Of a stretch of DNA of 64,000 nt, positions 60,335-64,000 are shown piece by piece (the stretch's first letter is position 1; each line of letters starts with the position of its first letter). This DNA comes from Aphelenchoides besseyi (taxonomy: Eukaryota; Nematoda; Chromadorea; Rhabditida; Aphelenchoididae). The position numbers and the translations under genes are program-made. The stretch is taken from positions 6,386,001-6,450,000 of the forward strand of contig JAMPIQ010000003.1 of the NCBI GenBank assembly GCA_024699855.1, in the 5' to 3' direction. A model generated the notes under the pieces. It had not been told where the DNA came from and made no database searches. It was given only the letters and a program-made list of their open reading frames with translations.

Positions 60335-61514
60335 TCCTTTGATTGTTAGTTTTCTTTATTTGACTTACAGAATTATGCAAATTTTTGGGAACCTTTCATA
60401 AGGACAAAGAATCTTTTTAAAAACTTGTTGTTATCAATAAGCTCTTCAGAACACCTCTTAGCTTTTGGTCATGATCCCATTCTGAACACAAAAAACCAGA
60501 TGGCTGTATACTCTTGGAATCGACAAATAAACTCGCTAACTTCAGTAGTCTACGCGTTTTAGTGTTCTTTGATCGAAAACATGTTGCTTGTTCGGTAGTG
60601 CCAGTACTGCTAATCCAAAAGAGCTTTAAATTTCAACTGTGAATATGACCATTAGGATCATAAACTCATCGTCCGTTGTATAAACCTGCAGTAAACGATC
60701 AACTTCTTTGATGTTTAGATTGCGAATTTGATTGACGAACTTTTGCACTAAAAGTCGACGCCCATAAGCGAACGGTCAACAGTTTTAGCGTACTGCTGAC
60801 ACACGAGCGATTGGTTTCCGCGAAAAGTTGTTTTAACAAACAAAAGTTAACAGAATCCGAGAGTTTGTTGAAGTTTATTGTTTTCTTTGGTTTGTTATTC
60901 GAACTTTCCAGCAGTTTTGAACCCGTCGGTTAACGAGCGATGTTTACTCTTCTGCACGATTCGTTGATAATTTTTGATGCGAAGAGCAGAAAACAGTGCA
61001 GTGGAAACCAATTTATTTTCGACTGCTTTCCGTTGTTTACACCAAAACGACTGATGATGATCAAGGCCGAAGAACGCGAGAGAGTCTTCTTCACGTGCAA
61101 TCAAAATGCTCTTGCCGCTGCCCCCTACGACCAAATGAATTTCTCCGCCTTTTGGACTCTTCGTGTTCTCCCAACAATCTCTGTTCTTTTTGTTGTTTGA
61201 TAGCAAAACAACTCAACGGCCATTCGACGGCGATTTTTGTGTGTTCGCTCTGCTGTTGAGCACCGAGTTCAAATCGTTGTTTTTGTCCAGAGATCGATAC
61301 TCACATTGACTTCCATGTTGCAAACTCCCCCTTCTTTTTCTTCGTTTCTCCAGGAATTAACTTTTTTGAGCTTTTAGTTGATGGTCAATCATTCGGGTAT
61401 GTTGTCCACTTTTATCGTTTCCCAATCTTTTTGTAGCGATTCGAGACGCGTGTTATCGTGAACTAACTATTGAGTATTGTCGTTGTTATCTTCGATTCAT
61501 CTCTTCGATTTAAG
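60335..61514. other. Intergenic, about 1.2 kb
   Basis: Upstream of both the basic-tail membrane protein (minus) and GBE1 (plus). Overlapping frames at 60940-61200 (plus) and 60895-61206 (minus) are of similar length and neither has splice partners. No element recognised. Confidence 0.4.
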
Positions 61515-64000
61515 ATGCCAAATCAGAAAGGAACAACTTACGAGCCGCCGCATTTCGATCGTCTTCTTCATTTGGACGGATATCTGCAGAACTACAAGCA
61601 GGAGTTCTATCGCCGATACAACGAGTACCGAATCAGTTTGGATCTGATCGAAAAGGTAGACGATTTGACTGTTCATTCGTTGTAAGCATGTGGTTTTCAG
61701 AATGAAGGACTCGACGAATTCACGCGCAGCTACGAAAATTACGGACTCAAAGTTGATCGTGCGGACAACACGATCTATTGTTTGGAATGGGCACCGGGTG
61801 CCGACCAATTGAGTTTGGTCGGAGATTTCAGTAAGTTCATTCGATTATGCATTCAAATTAACTCTTTTGATTTCAGACGGTTGGGATGTGAATGCGCACA
61901 AATACGACCGATTGGAATTCGGAAAGTGGCGTTTAGTTGTTCCACCGAAATCAGACGGTTCGTGTGCTATTCCACACAACAGCATTATCAAGGTTTGTAT
62001 TCAGTCATATTTACAAACTCACTTGGATTTTAGATTGTCGTACGTAAAGATGGTCAGGACCATTACAAGCTTTCACCGTGGGCAACCTATGTGACCTGCG
62101 CAAAAGACAAAACCATTTTCCATCAACAGTTCTACAACCCACCCGAAGATCAACGTCACAAGCTCAAAGCATCACGACCAGAACGTCCCGAATCTCTGCG
62201 CATCTACGAAGCGCACGTTGGTATTTCAAGCCAAAACGGATGCGTGAACACCTATCGAAACTTCGCTGATGAAGTGATTCCACGCATTCAAAAGCAGGGT
62301 AAGAAATTGACTGAATTCAAACAAACTGATGACTTTTGTTTAGGTTACAACACAATTCAACTGATGGCGGTGATGGAACACGCGTACTACGCATCTTTTG
62401 GATATCAAGTAACCAGCTTTTTCGCAGCCTCGAGTCGCTGTGGAACGCCTGACGATTTGAAGTACTTGGTCGACAAAGCTCACGAAGCCGGAATTACAAT
62501 GTTGTTAGACATTGTGCACAGTCATGCTTCAAAGAACGTGGATGATGGACTGAACAAATGGGATGGTACTGATGGCGGCTACTTTCACGACAATGCTCGC
62601 GGTTTTCACACACTTTGGGATTCTCGACTTTTCAACTACAATCAGTGAGTTCGAAAATTGACCGTTTAATGAATCGCATTCTGTTGTTTAGAATCGAGAC
62701 TCAGCGCTTTCTTCTTTCGAATTTGCGTTGGTGGATTGAAGAGTATGGTTTCGATGGCTTTCGTTTTGATGGTGTTACATCAATGATTTACCATTCCCAT
62801 GGAATGAGTAGGTTCTACTCGATTTTTTGTTTCTAATCATCTTTGTTTTAGACGATTCGTTTGGACACTACGACCATTACTTCGGTTTGAATGCCGATAT
62901 GGATTCACTGGTTTACCTCATGCTTGCCAATCACATGCTCCACAAGTTTTATCCGTTCGTCACGACTATTGCGGAGGAAGTAAGTGGAATGCCGGGTTTG
63001 TGTCGTCCGGTCGATGAAGGGGGTCAAGGATTTGACTATCGGTTGGCGATGGCAATTCCGGACTTGTGGATTAAACTTCTGAAACACAGTCGAGATGAAG
63101 ATTGGAAGATCAACGAAATCGTGCATCAACTCGAGAACCGGCGTTATGGTGAAAAGCACGTCGCTTATGCTGGTAAGTTGAGACCATGAATTAAATCAAG
63201 CAATTTTGTTTGTTTCAGAAAGCCACGATCAAGCACTGGTTGGTGACAAAACGATTGCATTTTGGTTGATGGACAAAGGTCAGTTTTGGGCAACTTCAGT
63301 CGAAATTCATTCTTCGTTTTTAGAGATGTACGATTTCATGTCGACGACAAGTCCATTGACGCCTATCATTGATCGTGGACTTGCTTTTCACAAGATGATT
63401 CGTCTGCTCACTTATGCATTAGGTGGAGAAGCGTGGTTAAATTTCATTGGCAACGAATTTGGACATCCCGAGTGGCTAGACTTTCCGCGAATTGGGAACA
63501 ACGAATCGTATCACTACTGTCGACGTCAATGGAACCTTGTGGATGACGAAAACTTGCGGTACAAGTTCCTCAACAACTTCGATCGTGCAATGAATCAGTT
63601 GGAAGAAAAGCATCATTTCTTGTCTCGTGGACCAGTGAGTTTATGCGAATTAGTCACTTATTCTTTTTACAGGCCTACGTTTCATGGAAACACGAAAGCG
63701 ACAAGGTGATCGCATTCGAACGTGCCGGACTGGTGTTCATCTTCAACTTCAACAACACTCAGAGTTTTCCGGGCTACAAGATTGGAGTTCAAGACCACGG
63801 ATAGTGAGTTTTGATTCATGAAAATATTGAACATCATACGTTTAGTTATCGCATTGCATTGGAGAGCGATGCTGAAGAGTTTGGTGGCCACAATCGATTG
63901 GACCATGAGCAAAAGTATCAAACCTATCCGGAGGGTTATGCTGGTGAGTGACATTTGTTTTTATTCTAAAGAAATCGAAATTCTTTAGGTCGTGCGAATC
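61515..64000 (+). CDS. GBE1: Glycogen branching enzyme (GH13), partial at right edge
   Basis: Starts at ATG 61515 and runs through about ten exons with 40-45 nt introns to the window end; the C-terminus lies beyond 64000. Order of parts: N-terminal helical segment, a CBM48 domain ([22 protein letters not shown]), then the GH13 barrel: [36 protein letters not shown], the nucleophile region [14 protein letters not shown], the acid/base region [16 protein letters not shown], and [16 protein letters not shown], followed by [14 protein letters not shown]. These are the conserved residues of 1,4-alpha-glucan branching enzyme, with Asp and Glu present. The enzyme makes alpha-1,6 branches in glycogen. 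All residues seen are consistent with activity. Confidence 0.95.

Noticed and set aside
60895..61206. Overlapping plus- and minus-strand frames before GBE1
   Set aside because: Both are open over the same bases, so neither is distinctive, and neither has splice partners.

Overview
The window is nuclear DNA of a compact nematode genome. The evidence is very short GT-AG introns (mostly 38-48 nt, acceptors of the TTTCAG/TTTTAG type), several start codons lying a few bases after a TTTCAG/TTTTAG acceptor as expected for trans-spliced mRNAs, and nematode-type families: an MSP-domain protein, a TTBK-like casein kinase 1, an Srg-superfamily chemoreceptor, an FMRFamide-receptor-like GPCR and divergent small heat-shock genes. 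The species cannot be named from sequence alone. About 30 protein genes were assembled by splicing exons by eye. No rRNA, tRNA, CRISPR array or intact transposon was seen.

Layout. 0-13.5 kb: the 3' half of a TMEM144-like transporter, a secreted Lys/Glu-rich MSP-domain protein, the nucleolar RNA-binding protein RBM28, a BRAT1-like helical-repeat protein, an unrecognised protein, an RBM7-like RRM protein, then three short mitochondrial or ER genes in a row (PRELI, EMC5, NDUFAF6) plus the DNL zinc-finger chaperone escort. In this run NDUFAF6 appears to start inside the EMC5 coding region. 14.6-21 kb: two GPCRs, a TTBK-like kinase with a GC-AG intron, sphingosine kinase. 22-25.5 kb: a tiny homeodomain-only gene and two loci whose reading frames continue past an in-frame stop. 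26-31 kb: an FRS2/DOK-type adaptor and a DNAJB1-type co-chaperone. 31-40 kb: SREK1-type SR protein, a mitochondrial tandem RNase H-like protein with lost active-site residues, and the splicing helicase DHX8/PRP22 (MOG-5).

40-51 kb: a membrane protein with a basic tail, a divergent pair of genes carrying a mariner-type HTH_48 domain, a basic repeat protein, a divergent small heat-shock pair around a shared promoter, an SH2-like protein, and a mosaic secreted protein made of an astacin remnant without its zinc site, a Thr-rich linker and DUF5648-like repeats. 52-64 kb: a synaptotagmin with a 3-kb intron, a small secreted His-rich basic peptide, a type II coiled-coil membrane protein, another membrane protein with a basic RS-like tail, and the 5' part of glycogen branching enzyme.

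Functional themes: pre-mRNA processing (SREK1, DHX8, RBM7-like, perhaps the BRAT1-like protein), mitochondrial biogenesis (PRELI, NDUFAF6, DNLZ, RNase H-like), proteostasis (two Hsp20s, DNAJB, EMC5) and signalling (GPCRs, sphingosine kinase, FRS2-like, SH2-like, synaptotagmin). No metabolic operon is evident. The most unusual material is the set of degenerate or recombined enzyme domains (astacin, RNase H, SH2) and the domesticated transposase DNA-binding domain.
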